Source: CAIKZZ01 sp035524495 (lineage in GTDB: Bacteria > Pseudomonadota > Gammaproteobacteria > Steroidobacterales > Steroidobacteraceae). From it: a stretch of 39,691 bases of DNA. The stretch spans positions 1-39,691 of the forward strand of contig DATKOR010000005.1 in NCBI GenBank assembly GCA_035524495.1, written 5' to 3'. The position numbers and the translations under genes are program-made. Below, piece by piece: positions 15,501 to 24,248 of this stretch. How positions within the stretch are numbered: position 1 is the first letter of the stretch; the number at the start of each line of letters is the position of its first letter. The notes beneath the pieces are model-generated. The model did not search any database, had not been told where the DNA came from, and saw only the letters and a list, made by a program, of their open reading frames with translations.

Positions 15501-16628
15501 ATGACTGACACCGCGACGCCGACGCGCACCAATCTCCTCGGGCTCACGCCCGAGGAGCTCGAGGCGTTCGTCGTCACGCTCGGCGAGAAGCCCTACCGGG
15601 CGCGCCAGCTGCTCGTGTGGATCTACAAGCGCTGGGTGTCGGACTTCGAGGCGATGACGGACCTCGGCAAGGCGCTCAGGGCCAAGCTTGCCGCGGTCGC
15701 CGAGATCCGCCCGCCCGAGATCGTCTCCGAGCACGCCTCGGCCGACGGCACGCGCAAGTGGCTGCTGCGCGCCGGACACTCGGACGGGCGCGAGCAGGCG
15801 ATCGAGACCGTGTTCATCCCGGAGGTCGGCCGCGGCACGCTGTGCATCTCCTCGCAGGTCGGCTGTGCGCTCGACTGCTCGTTCTGCTCGACGGGCGCGC
15901 AGGGCTTCAACCGCAACCTCGACAGCGCCGAGATCGTCGGCCAGGTGTGGCTCGCGAACCAGCGCCTCGGCTCGGGCCCGGGCGGCGAGCGCGCGGTGAC
16001 GAACGTCGTGCTGATGGGCATGGGCGAGCCGCTCGCGAACTACCGCAACGTGCTGCCGGCGCTGAAGCTCTTCCTCGACGACCGGGCCTTCGACCTGTCG
16101 CGCCGGCGCGTGACGCTGTCGACCTCGGGGCTCGTGCCGCAGCTCTACCGGCTCGCCGAGGACACCAACGTCGCGCTCGCGGTGTCGCTGCATGCGCCCA
16201 ACGACGCGCTCAGGAACGAGCTCGTGCCGATCAACCGGCGACACCCGATCGCGGAGCTGCTCGAGGCGTGCTGGCACTACCTCGACGCGCAGAACGGCCG
16301 CTCAATCACCTTCGAGTACGTGCTGCTCGAGGGCGTCAACGATCAGCCCGAGCACGCGCACGAGCTCGCGGCGCTGCTCAAGGGTCACGACGCGAAGGTG
16401 AACCTGATCCCGTTCAACCCGTTCCCGGGCACGCGCTACCGGCGCTCGCCGCCGCCCGTCGTCGAGGCGTTTCGCGACGACCTGAACGCGCGCGGCGTCA
16501 CAGCGACCGTGCGCCGCACGCGCGGCGACGACATCGATGCGGCCTGCGGGCAGCTCGCCGGGCAGGTGCACGACCGCACGACGGTGAGGCTCGGCTCGAA
16601 ACTGATCAGCGTGGAGGTCGAGGCATGA
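15501..16628 (+). CDS. rlmN: Dual-specificity 23S rRNA/tRNA adenine-C2 methyltransferase
   Basis: A radical-SAM enzyme that methylates C2 of A2503 in 23S rRNA and A37 in some tRNAs, 375 residues. The [4Fe-4S] cluster cysteines are Cys122, Cys126 and Cys129 (GCALDCSFCSTGAQG). Cys349 in the C-terminal DIDAACGQLAGQ fits the cysteine that forms the methyl-transfer intermediate. NVVLMGMGEPLANY and STSGLVP are further signatures. The stop overlaps the next ATG (ATGA, 16625-16628). Confidence 0.97.
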   Translation: MTDTATPTRTNLLGLTPEELEAFVVTLGEKPYRARQLLVWIYKRWVSDFEAMTDLGKALRAKLAAVAEIRPPEIVSEHASADGTRKWLLRAGHSDGREQAIETVFIPEVGRGTLCISSQVGCALDCSFCSTGAQGFNRNLDSAEIVGQVWLANQRLGSGPGGERAVTNVVLMGMGEPLANYRNVLPALKLFLDDRAFDLSRRRVTLSTSGLVPQLYRLAEDTNVALAVSLHAPNDALRNELVPINRRHPIAELLEACWHYLDAQNGRSITFEYVLLEGVNDQPEHAHELAALLKGHDAKVNLIPFNPFPGTRYRRSPPPVVEAFRDDLNARGVTATVRRTRGDDIDAACGQLAGQVHDRTTVRLGSKLISVEVEA

Positions 16629-17380
16629 GGCGCATCCTGTTCGGCGCGGGGCTGCTGGTGATGGCCGTCGCCGCGGTGGCGCAGCCGCACGCGCCGACCG
16701 AGAAGCCGATGGTGACCGCGGCGCGCCTCAATGCGCAGCTCGCGGTCGCCTACCTCAAGGAGAACGAGATCGCCGCGGCGCAGGAGAAGATCGACAAGGC
16801 GCTGACGCAGAATCCGAGCGACCCGGGCGTGCAAGTGAGCGCCGGGCTCGTCTACGAGCGGCTCGAGCAGCCCGACAAGGCCGACCACTTCTTTGCCGAG
16901 GCCGTCCGGCTCGATCCCAAGAACCCGGACCTGCTGAACAACTACGCGGTGTTCCTGTGCCGCCGCGGCCGCTACGACAAGGGCCAGAAGCTCTTTGAGC
17001 AGGCGGCGAGCAACCCGGCCTACAGCACGCCCGAGGTCGCCTACGCCAACGCCGGCGTCTGCGCACGCAGCGCCAAGAACCTGCCGCGCGCCGAGGAGCT
17101 GTTCCGCAAGTCGCTCGCCGCGCGCGACAACTATCCCGATGCGCTGCTGCAGCTCGCCGACCTCACGTTCGGGCGCGGCGCCGGCCTCGCGGCCCGCGGG
17201 CTGCTGGCGCGCTACTTCGCGGTCGCGCCGGCGTCGCCCGAGGCGCTGATGCTCGCGATCAAGGTCGAGCGCTCGCTCGGCGACCACCCGACCGCCGACC
17301 GCTATCGTCAGCAGCTCATGGAGAGCTTCCCGGACTCGCCGCAGGCGCGCCAGCTGCGTGGCGCCGTGAGTGCCGAATGA
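16625..17380 (+). CDS. pilF: PilF/PilW-like type IV pilus biogenesis TPR protein
   Basis: In Pseudomonas, PilF is an outer-membrane lipoprotein pilotin that assembles the PilQ secretin. This 251-residue protein has a signal peptide (residues 1-19, cleavage near AVA/Q), then TPR repeats from about 35 to 240 (for example NAQLAVAYLKENEIAAAQEKI, split as helix pairs, and NPDLLNNYAVFLCRRGRYDKG). There is no cysteine in the signal region, so unlike the Pseudomonas protein it should not be lipidated. Position between rlmN and rodZ is canonical. The start overlaps rlmN, and the stop overlaps rodZ (ATGA). No pilus genes are in view. Confidence 0.85.
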   Translation: MRRILFGAGLLVMAVAAVAQPHAPTEKPMVTAARLNAQLAVAYLKENEIAAAQEKIDKALTQNPSDPGVQVSAGLVYERLEQPDKADHFFAEAVRLDPKNPDLLNNYAVFLCRRGRYDKGQKLFEQAASNPAYSTPEVAYANAGVCARSAKNLPRAEELFRKSLAARDNYPDALLQLADLTFGRGAGLAARGLLARYFAVAPASPEALMLAIKVERSLGDHPTADRYRQQLMESFPDSPQARQLRGAVSAE

Positions 17381-18285
17381 CCGACGCCGTCGCAGCACCG
17401 CCGGCCGCCGCGGCCGGCGCGGGCCGGTCAGGGCCCGGCGCGCGCCTGAAGGCGGCGCGCGAGCAGCGCGGCCTCTCGGTCGGCGAGGTCGCGGAGTCGC
17501 TGCACGTCGCGCCGCGGCTGATCGGGGCGCTCGAGGCCAACGACTTCGCCGCGTTCGATGCCCCGGTCTACGCGAAGGGGTTCCTGCGCAAGTACGCGAC
17601 CTTCGTCGGCGTCTCGCCCGACGAGGCGCTCGCCGCCTACCAGGCGGCCGTTGGCGAGTCCGCGCCGCCGGCGCCGGTGCCGGCGCTCAACGTCGCACCG
17701 GCTTCGCCCGTGCTCGGCAGCGTGCCGCTCGGGCCCCTGGTCGCCGTGGTGGCGCTCACCGTCGTCGGCAGCCTCGCCTGGTGGTGGAGCGCACGGCCGG
17801 CGGCGCCCAAGGCACCCGCCGCGCCGATCACCGAGAGCGCGCCCGCCGCCGCGGAGCCGGTCGCCGAGGCGCGGCCCGCACGCAGCGCGCCGGCGCCGCT
17901 CGACGAGCCGCCGGCTTACGTGCCGCCGGAGCCGCGGCCGCGGCCGACAGCGACGCTGCCGGTGATGCCGGCGACCGCCGCGGTCGCGACGGCCTCGAGC
18001 GCGCGCCACAGCGTCGGCGGTCGCGGCGACGACTCGCTCGTGATCCACGGGTTGCGCGACTGCTGGGTCGAGGTGTACTCGCCGAGCGGCGGCCGCCTGG
18101 TCTACGACCTCGTGCGCACCGGCGAGACGCGCTCGGCACCGGGACCGGGCCCGTGGAAGGTGTTCCTCGGCACCGCGGACGGCGCGCGGCTGACGGTCGG
18201 CGAGCGCGGCGTGACCGTCCCGGCCACGCGCCGCGGCGCGACGACGGCGCGCTTCGTCGTCGCCGGCGACGGCGCCACGCAATAA
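17377..18285 (+). CDS. rodZ: Cytoskeletal cell-shape protein RodZ
   Basis: RodZ links MreB filaments to the peptidoglycan elongation machinery. In 302 residues it has a cytoplasmic HTH domain at about 20-88 (GARLKAAREQRGLSVGEVAE, VYAKGFLRKYATFVGVSPDE) and one membrane helix at about 117-138, ending in LAWWWSA. A Pro/Ala-rich periplasmic linker spans about 140-220, and a C-terminal beta domain (about 225-297) contains LRDCWVEVYSPSGGRLVYDL. ispG, which often follows rodZ, is missing; hisS comes next after 19 bases. Confidence 0.92.
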   Translation: MTDAVAAPPAAAAGAGRSGPGARLKAAREQRGLSVGEVAESLHVAPRLIGALEANDFAAFDAPVYAKGFLRKYATFVGVSPDEALAAYQAAVGESAPPAPVPALNVAPASPVLGSVPLGPLVAVVALTVVGSLAWWWSARPAAPKAPAAPITESAPAAAEPVAEARPARSAPAPLDEPPAYVPPEPRPRPTATLPVMPATAAVATASSARHSVGGRGDDSLVIHGLRDCWVEVYSPSGGRLVYDLVRTGETRSAPGPGPWKVFLGTADGARLTVGERGVTVPATRRGATTARFVVAGDGATQ

Positions 18286-18304
18286 CCCCGGGGAGACCAG
18301 CGAG

Positions 18305-19609
18305 TTGAGCGAGATCATCGAGCCGCTGCGCGGCATGAACGACGTGCTGCCCGACGAGGCGCGCTGGTGGCAGCGCCTCGAGTCGGCGGCGCGCGCCGCG
18401 TTCGCGCAATACGGCTATCGCGAGATCCGCGTGCCGCTCCTCGAGCGCACGCAGCTCTTCAAGCGCGCGATCGGCGAGTACACCGACATCGTCGAGAAGG
18501 AGATGTTCACCTTCGAGGACCGCGACGGCGGGAGCCTCGCGCTGCGGCCGGAGGCGACCGCCGGCATCGTGCGCGCGGCGATCTCGAACGGCCTGCTGCA
18601 CAACCAGCGCCACCGGCTCTTCACCTTCGGACCGATGTTCCGCGGCGAGCGCCCGCAGAAGGGGCGCTACCGCCAGTTCCACCAGATCGACGCCGAGGCC
18701 TTCGGCTACGAGGGCCCGGACATCGACGCCGAGCTGATCCTGGTGTCGGCGCGGCTGTGGAAGATGCTCGGCATCGAGCGCGTGCGGCTCGAGCTCAACT
18801 CGCTCGGCACCGCCGAGGCGCGCGCCCACTACCGCGAGGTGCTGCGCGCCTACTTCGCGAAGCACGAGGCGCGGCTCGACGCCGACAGCCGGCGGCGGCT
18901 CGTCGGCAACCCGCTCAGGATCCTCGACAGCAAGAACCCCGAGCTCGCCGAGCTCATCGCCGGCGCGCCGCTGCTGACCGAGCACCTCGACGAGGGATCG
19001 CGCGAGCACTTCGCGGGCCTGCGCGCGCGGCTCGATGAGGCCGGCGTCGGCTACACGCTGAACCCGCGCCTGGTGCGCGGCCTCGACTACTACAGCCGGA
19101 CCGTCTTCGAGTGGGTCACCGATGCGCTCGGCTCGCAGAACGCGGTGTGCTCGGGCGGCCGCTACGACGGCCTCGTGACGCAGCTCGGCGGCACGCCGAC
19201 GCCGGCGATCGGCTGGGCGCTCGGCATGGAGCGCGTGGTGATGCTGATGCAGGAACTCGGTTGCGCGGCCGCTGCCGAAGTCCCGCACGTGTACTTCGTG
19301 CTGGCGGGGGCCGCCGCGACCGCCAGGGGCCTCAGGCTCGCCGAGGAGGTGCGCGACGCGCAGCCCCGGCTTCGGATCGAGACCGACCTCGGCGGGGGCA
19401 GCTTCAAGGCGCAGTTCAAGCGTGCCGACAAGAGCGGCGCGGCGGTCGCGGTGGTGCTCGGCGACCAGGAGCTCGCGCGCGGAGTCGCGGCCGTCAAGCC
19501 GCTGCGCGGCGGCGGCGAGCAGCAGGACTCAGGCTTCGCGGACCTTCCGGCCTGCCTCGCGCGGCTGGTGGACGCGGCGGGCCCGGCTCGGCAAGATCCG
19601 GGCCGCTAA
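18305..19609 (+). CDS. hisS: Histidyl-tRNA synthetase
   Basis: A class II aminoacyl-tRNA synthetase of 434 residues, starting at TTG 18305. The N-terminus EIIEPLRGMNDVLPDEA is the conserved opening. Motif 2 is FTFGPMFRGERPQKGRYRQF. The histidine-specific motifs are LVRGLDYYSRTVFEW and CSGGRYDGL, and motif 3 is PAIGWALGMERVVML. The last 100 residues form the anticodon-binding domain (GSFKAQFKRADKSGAAVAVVL). The rare TTG start may moderate expression. yfgM follows after 27 bases. Confidence 0.97.
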   Translation: MSEIIEPLRGMNDVLPDEARWWQRLESAARAAFAQYGYREIRVPLLERTQLFKRAIGEYTDIVEKEMFTFEDRDGGSLALRPEATAGIVRAAISNGLLHNQRHRLFTFGPMFRGERPQKGRYRQFHQIDAEAFGYEGPDIDAELILVSARLWKMLGIERVRLELNSLGTAEARAHYREVLRAYFAKHEARLDADSRRRLVGNPLRILDSKNPELAELIAGAPLLTEHLDEGSREHFAGLRARLDEAGVGYTLNPRLVRGLDYYSRTVFEWVTDALGSQNAVCSGGRYDGLVTQLGGTPTPAIGWALGMERVVMLMQELGCAAAAEVPHVYFVLAGAAATARGLRLAEEVRDAQPRLRIETDLGGGSFKAQFKRADKSGAAVAVVLGDQELARGVAAVKPLRGGGEQQDSGFADLPACLARLVDAAGPARQDPGR

Positions 19610-19636
19610 ACGACGACTATCAGGCGGGAGAAGTTC

Positions 19637-20293
19637 GTGGACGAATATCTGTCCGAGCGTCAGCAGGTCGACTGGCTGCGCCAGGTCATCAAGGAAAACG
19701 CCCCGTGGGCGGTGGCCAGCGTCGTGCTGACGGCGGCGGGCTTCTTCGGTTACTTCCAGTTCCAGGGCTGGCGCGACCGCGAGGCCGCGGCCGCGAGCCA
19801 GAAGTACGAGACGACGCTCGACCTGCTCGCCAAGGGCGACGCCGACGGGGCGCTGAAGCTCACCAAGGAGCTGCGCGCCTCCTACGGCCGCACGCCCTAC
19901 AGCGACCTCGCGGCGCTCGCGGTCGCGCGCTTCGACGTCGAGGCCGGCAAGCTCGGCGACGCCGCCGGCATGCTCGAGGACGTCGTCAAGAACACCCGCG
20001 ACGAGGACCTCGCGATGGTCGCGCGGCTGCGCCTCGCGCGGGTGCAGCGCGCCGACGGCAAGCCCGACGCCGCGCTCGCGACGCTCGCCGCGGCCCCGGC
20101 TGCCGCGACCTCCCCGGCGTTCGCAGACGTGCGCGGCGACGTGCTGCTCGACAAGGGCGACAAGGCGGGTGCCGTCGCCGCCTGGCGCGAGGCGCTCGCC
20201 GCGAAATCGGCCGGCATCAACCGCGACCTCGTCGAGCTCAAGGTCGCCTCGGTCGAGTCGGCGGCACCGCCGGCCAGCGCGCCGAAGCCGTGA
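19637..20293 (+). CDS. yfgM: YfgM/UPF0070 inner-membrane TPR protein (ancillary SecYEG translocon subunit)
   Basis: YfgM in E. coli is an ancillary SecYEG translocon subunit, a partner of PpiD, with a periplasmic TPR domain. This 218-residue product begins at GTG 19637 with DEYLSERQQVDWLRQVIKEN. One membrane helix follows (about 23-42), then TPR-like helices to the end (GDADGALKLTKELRASYG, VARLRLARVQRADGKPDAAL). It ends in a Pro/Ala tail. The stop overlaps the bamB ATG (TGATG). hisS-yfgM-bamB-der is a conserved block. Confidence 0.92.
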   Translation: MDEYLSERQQVDWLRQVIKENAPWAVASVVLTAAGFFGYFQFQGWRDREAAAASQKYETTLDLLAKGDADGALKLTKELRASYGRTPYSDLAALAVARFDVEAGKLGDAAGMLEDVVKNTRDEDLAMVARLRLARVQRADGKPDAALATLAAAPAAATSPAFADVRGDVLLDKGDKAGAVAAWREALAAKSAGINRDLVELKVASVESAAPPASAPKP

Positions 20294-21450
20294 TGCGCCA
20301 CCCGATGTTGCGTCCGGCCGCCGCGCTCGCGGCGCTTGCACTCCTGATCGGGGCCTGCGACTCCGACAAGGACATCGAGCCGCCGGTGGCGCTCGTGGCG
20401 ATCAACGCCAAGCTCGCCGTGCAGCGGGTCTGGAGCGCGAGCATGGGCGGCAAGGACCGCTCGCTGCGCCTGGAACTCGCGCCCGCGGCCGCGGCCGGCA
20501 AGGTCTACGCCGCCGGCGGCGACGGCGCGCTCGCCGCGTTCGAAGGCGCGTCCGGCAAGACGCTGTGGCGCAGGGACACCAAGCTCGCGCTCTCCGGGGG
20601 ACCGGCGGTCGGCAGCGGCCTCGTCGTCGCCGGCTCGAGCGACGGGCAGCTCGTCGCGGTCGACGCCGCGACCGGCGAGCCGCGCTGGCGCGTGCGCGTG
20701 TCGGGCGAGGTGCTGTCGGCGCCGGTGATCGCGCCGCAGGCCGTCATCGTGCGCACCGTCGACGGCCGCGTGCGGGGGCTCGCGCTCGACAGCGGCAAGG
20801 AGCTGTGGAGCAACGAGCAGCCGGTGCCGCGCCTGACGCTGCGCGGCGTGTCGCGACCGGCGCTCGCCGGCGACACCGTCGTCTGCGGTTTCGACAACGG
20901 CAAGGTCGCCGCCTACGGCGTCGCCTCGGGCGACACGCTGTGGGAGACGGCCGTCAGCCCGCCGCGCGGCAAGACCGAGCTCGAGCGGCTCGTCGACATC
21001 GACGGCCCGCTCGCGGTCTCGGGCCACGACGTGTTCGTCGCGGGCTTCCAGGGCCGCGTCGCGATGATCGCGCTCGACTCGGGCCAGATCTGGTGGTCGC
21101 GCGAGGCCTCGAGCTACCGCGGCATCGCGCTCGCCGGCGAGACGATCTACATGACGACCGCGGACAGCCTGGTGATGGCGCTCAGGCGCCGCGACGGCAC
21201 GCCGCTCTGGCAGCAGGACCGCCTGGCGCGCCGCGGCCTCACGGCGCCCGCGATCGACGGCGATGCGGTCGTGGTCGCGGACTTCGAGGGCTACGTCCAC
21301 TGGCTCGACCAGTCGAGCGGCGCCCTGATCGGCCGCATCTCGGCCGGCGGCACGCGCTACACGAACGCACCGGTCGCGGCCGACGGCTTCGTGTACCTGC
21401 AGAACGACGCCGGCGAGCTGTACGCGCTGCGCGCCCAGCCGAGCAAATGA
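20293..21450 (+). CDS. bamB: Outer-membrane protein assembly factor BamB
   Basis: BamB is a lipoprotein of the BAM complex that inserts beta-barrels into the outer membrane. The 385-residue precursor has a lipoprotein signal with the lipobox Ile-Gly-Ala-Cys22. The next residue, Asp23, would, under the E. coli +2 rule, favour inner-membrane retention, although the rule varies between lineages. The rest is an eight-bladed PQQ/beta-propeller with repeats such as GASGKTLWRRDT, AATGEPRWRVRV and DSGKELWSNEQ. The ATG overlaps the yfgM stop by one base. Confidence 0.95.
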   Translation: MRHPMLRPAAALAALALLIGACDSDKDIEPPVALVAINAKLAVQRVWSASMGGKDRSLRLELAPAAAAGKVYAAGGDGALAAFEGASGKTLWRRDTKLALSGGPAVGSGLVVAGSSDGQLVAVDAATGEPRWRVRVSGEVLSAPVIAPQAVIVRTVDGRVRGLALDSGKELWSNEQPVPRLTLRGVSRPALAGDTVVCGFDNGKVAAYGVASGDTLWETAVSPPRGKTELERLVDIDGPLAVSGHDVFVAGFQGRVAMIALDSGQIWWSREASSYRGIALAGETIYMTTADSLVMALRRRDGTPLWQQDRLARRGLTAPAIDGDAVVVADFEGYVHWLDQSSGALIGRISAGGTRYTNAPVAADGFVYLQNDAGELYALRAQPSK

Positions 21451-21466
21451 GCGCAGGCGGGCGCGC

Positions 21467-22858
21467 ATGCTGCCGGTCATCGCGATCGTCGGGCGGCCGA
21501 ACGTCGGGAAGTCGACGCTCTTCAACGTGCTCACCGGTACCCGCGACGCGCTGGTCGCGGACCTCCCGGGGCTGACGCGCGACCGCCAGTACGGCTTCGG
21601 CACGCGCGGCGGCCGCTACATCGTCGTCGACACCGGCGGCCTCGTGGTCGCGCCGTCGGGCGTCGAGACGCTGATGGCCGCGCAGACCGAGCGCGCGGTC
21701 GCCGAGGCCGACCGCGTGCTGTTCGTCGTCGACGCGCGCAGCGGCCCGACGCCCGAGGACGCGCACGTCGCCGAACGCCTGCGGCGCAGCGGCAAGCCGG
21801 TGATCGTCGTCGCCAACAAGAGCGAGGGCGTCGACGCCGACGTCGCGGGCGCGGAGTTCCACGCCTTCGGGCTCGGTGCGCCGGTCGCGACCTCGACCGC
21901 GCACGGCGAGGGCATCGATGCGCTCGTGGCGCGCGCGCTCGAGGGACTCGCGGTCGGCGAGCCGGAGGCGGGTCCCTCGGACGAGGAGTCGGTGATCCGC
22001 GTCGCGGTCGTCGGCCGCCCGAACGTCGGCAAGTCCACGCTGATCAACCGGCTGATCGGCGAGGAGCGCCTGGTCGCGTTCGACGAGCCCGGCACCACGC
22101 GCGACAGCGTCGAGGTGCCGTTCGAACGCAACGGCCAGCGCTACGTGCTCATCGACACGGCGGGCGTGCGCCGCCGGGCGCGCGTCGAGGACGCGGTCGA
22201 GAAGTTCAGCGTCATCAAGGCACTGCAGGCGATCGACGAGGCGCACGTCGTGATCGGCGTGCTCGATGCGCACGAGACGATCGCCGAGCAGGACGCGACG
22301 CTGCTCGGCCACGTCGCCGAGCGCGGCCGGGCGCTGATCCTCGCGATCAACAAGTGGGACCACATCCCCGTCGACCAGCGCGACCACATCCGCAACCAGC
22401 TCGCGCTCAAGGTCCCGTTCCTCGACTTCGCGCCGCAGCACTTCATCTCGGCGCTGCACGGCACCGGCGTCGGCGATCTCCTCGGCGCCGCGCGCCGCGC
22501 CGCGCAGGCGGCGTTTCGCGAGCTGCCGACGCCCGAGCTCACGCGCGTGCTCGAGAAGGCGCTCGAGGCGCACCAGCCGCCGCTGGTGCGCGGCCGGCGC
22601 ATCAAGCTGCGCTACGCGCACCAGGGCGGGCGCAACCCGCCGCTGATCATCGTGCACGGCAACCAGGTCGCGCACGTGCCGGAGGCCTACCGGCGCTACC
22701 TGATCAACACCTACCGCGAGGCGTTCCGCCTGCACGGCACGCCGGTCAAGGTCGAGTTCCGCTCGGACGCGAACCCCTACGCGGGGCGGCGCAACGAGCT
22801 CAACGAGCGGCAGAAGCAGAAGCGCCGGCGTCTCATCAAGCACGCCAAGCGGCGCTGA
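21467..22858 (+). CDS. der: Ribosome-associated GTPase Der (EngA)
   Basis: Der has two tandem GTPase domains and is needed for 50S subunit maturation. In 463 residues, the first P-loop is GRPNVGKS at 9-16 with DTGG at 55-58; its G4 motif reads NKSE (117-120) rather than NKxD, a variant known in some Der proteins. The second P-loop is GRPNVGKS at 183-190, with DTAG and NKWD. The KH-like C-terminal domain ends in a highly basic tail (NERQKQKRRRLIKHAKRR). It converges on xseA with 6 bases between stops. Confidence 0.97.
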   Translation: MLPVIAIVGRPNVGKSTLFNVLTGTRDALVADLPGLTRDRQYGFGTRGGRYIVVDTGGLVVAPSGVETLMAAQTERAVAEADRVLFVVDARSGPTPEDAHVAERLRRSGKPVIVVANKSEGVDADVAGAEFHAFGLGAPVATSTAHGEGIDALVARALEGLAVGEPEAGPSDEESVIRVAVVGRPNVGKSTLINRLIGEERLVAFDEPGTTRDSVEVPFERNGQRYVLIDTAGVRRRARVEDAVEKFSVIKALQAIDEAHVVIGVLDAHETIAEQDATLLGHVAERGRALILAINKWDHIPVDQRDHIRNQLALKVPFLDFAPQHFISALHGTGVGDLLGAARRAAQAAFRELPTPELTRVLEKALEAHQPPLVRGRRIKLRYAHQGGRNPPLIIVHGNQVAHVPEAYRRYLINTYREAFRLHGTPVKVEFRSDANPYAGRRNELNERQKQKRRRLIKHAKRR

Positions 22859-22864
22859 GACGGC

Positions 22865-24088
22865 CTAGTCGCCGTCGATGCGCGTGACGGTCGCGGCGAA
22901 CGCGCCGCCCGCGGTGCGCGCCAGTACCTCGTCCCCGGGTGCGACGTCGCTCGCGGCGCGCACGACGCGCCCGTCCGGCCCGGTCACGATCGCGTAGCCG
23001 CGCTCGAGCGTCGCGAGCGGGCTCACCGCGTTCAGCGTGCGCGCCGCCGCCGCAAGGCGCGCGGCGGCGGTGGCGAGCTCGCGCCTGAGCGCCCGAGCGA
23101 GGCGCGCCTCGAGCTCATCGAGGCGCTGCGCGCGCGCCAGGAGCCTGGTGCGCGGGTGCGTGAGCTCGAGCCTGCGCATGAGCCACGCGAGCCGCTCGCG
23201 CGCCCGGGCACCGAGGCGGCGAAAGGCGCGCGCCAGCCGCTCGCGGCCGGCGCCGAGCGCGCGCAGCCACTCGGCGCGGTCGGGCACGACGAGCTCGGCC
23301 GCCGCGGTCGGGGTCGGCGCGCGCACATCGGCCGCGAAGTCGGCGATCGTGAAATCGACCTCGTGCCCGACGCCGCTGACGACCGGGATCGAGGCGGCGC
23401 GGATCGCGCGCGCGACGACCTCCTCGTTGAAGGACCACAGGTCCTCGAGCGAGCCCCCGCCGCGCGCGAGTATCAGGACGTCGGCGTCCCGGCGCGCGCT
23501 CGCGAGCCTGAGCGCCGCGGCGATCTCGGCGGCGGCACCGGCGCCCTGCACGGCGACCGGGTAGATCAGCACCGGGATGGCCGGGAAGCGGCGCGCGAGC
23601 ACGTGCAGGATGTCGCGGATCGCCGCCCCGGTCGGGGAGGTCACGACGCCGATGCGGCGCGGCAGGCGCGGCAGCGGGCGCTTCAGTGCCGCGTCGAACA
23701 GGCCCTCCGCGGCGAGCCGCGCCTTCAGCTCATCGAAGCGGCGCCGCAGCGCCCCTTCGCCGGCCTCCTCGAGGTGCTCGGCGATCAGCTGGTACTCGCC
23801 GCGCGCCTCGTAGAGGCTGACGCGCGCGCGCAGCAACACGTGCATGCCGTCGCGCGGCGTCGCGCGCACGCGGTTGTTGGCGTTCCTGAACATCGCGCAG
23901 CGCACCTGCGCGTCGGCGTCCTTGAGCGTGAAGTACCAGTGGCCGGAGGAGGGGCGGGCGAAGTTCGAGAGCTCGCCCTCGATCCACAGCGCCGGGAGCC
24001 CGGCCTCGAGCAGCAGCCGCGCCTCGCGATTGAGGCGCGAGACGGTGTAGACCTCGCGCGTCGGCGCGGCGTCGAGCGGGCGTTGCAT
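22865..24088 (-). CDS. xseA: Exodeoxyribonuclease VII large subunit
   Basis: With XseB, this degrades single-stranded DNA to oligonucleotides. From the ATG at 24088 it has 407 residues. An OB-fold covers about 12-115 (YTVSRLNREARLLLE, SGHWYFTLKDADAQVRCAMF). The catalytic domain shows RRIGVVTSPTGAAIRDIL, LARGGGSLEDLWSFNEE, SGVGHEVDFTIADF and DVRAPTPTAAAEL. A long Arg/Ala-rich helical region follows, then the C-terminal NAVSPLATLERGYAIV. An open frame continues upstream of 24088 but has no family similarity. xseB is not in the window. xseA is divergent from guaB, as in many gammaproteobacteria. Confidence 0.96.
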   Translation of the reverse strand: MQRPLDAAPTREVYTVSRLNREARLLLEAGLPALWIEGELSNFARPSSGHWYFTLKDADAQVRCAMFRNANNRVRATPRDGMHVLLRARVSLYEARGEYQLIAEHLEEAGEGALRRRFDELKARLAAEGLFDAALKRPLPRLPRRIGVVTSPTGAAIRDILHVLARRFPAIPVLIYPVAVQGAGAAAEIAAALRLASARRDADVLILARGGGSLEDLWSFNEEVVARAIRAASIPVVSGVGHEVDFTIADFAADVRAPTPTAAAELVVPDRAEWLRALGAGRERLARAFRRLGARARERLAWLMRRLELTHPRTRLLARAQRLDELEARLARALRRELATAAARLAAAARTLNAVSPLATLERGYAIVTGPDGRVVRAASDVAPGDEVLARTAGGAFAATVTRIDGD

Positions 24089-24137
24089 CGCATCGATCTT
24101 AGCGTCGCGCGCCCGGGCCCGAGACCGGCAATCGTGG

Positions 24138-24166
24138 TTTACGAGGAATCGGAATCCGAGTAAACT
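24138..24166 (+). promoter_or_regulatory. Probable guaBA promoter
   Basis: TTTACG (24138-24143), an exact 17-base spacer and TAAACT (24161-24166) give four-of-six matches in both boxes, in the 160-base xseA-guaB gap. The expected start is near 24173, leaving a leader of about 75 bases that ends in a purine-rich stretch before guaB. No riboswitch-like structure or PurR-type operator was recognised. Confidence 0.5.
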
Positions 24167-24248
24167 GCCCGGCTTTACCCAAGGCTCCCCGGCGGAGCCC
24201 CTGCCGCGCATCGGCCCCGCCGCAAGGAGTTGCGGCCGAGGAACGCCC

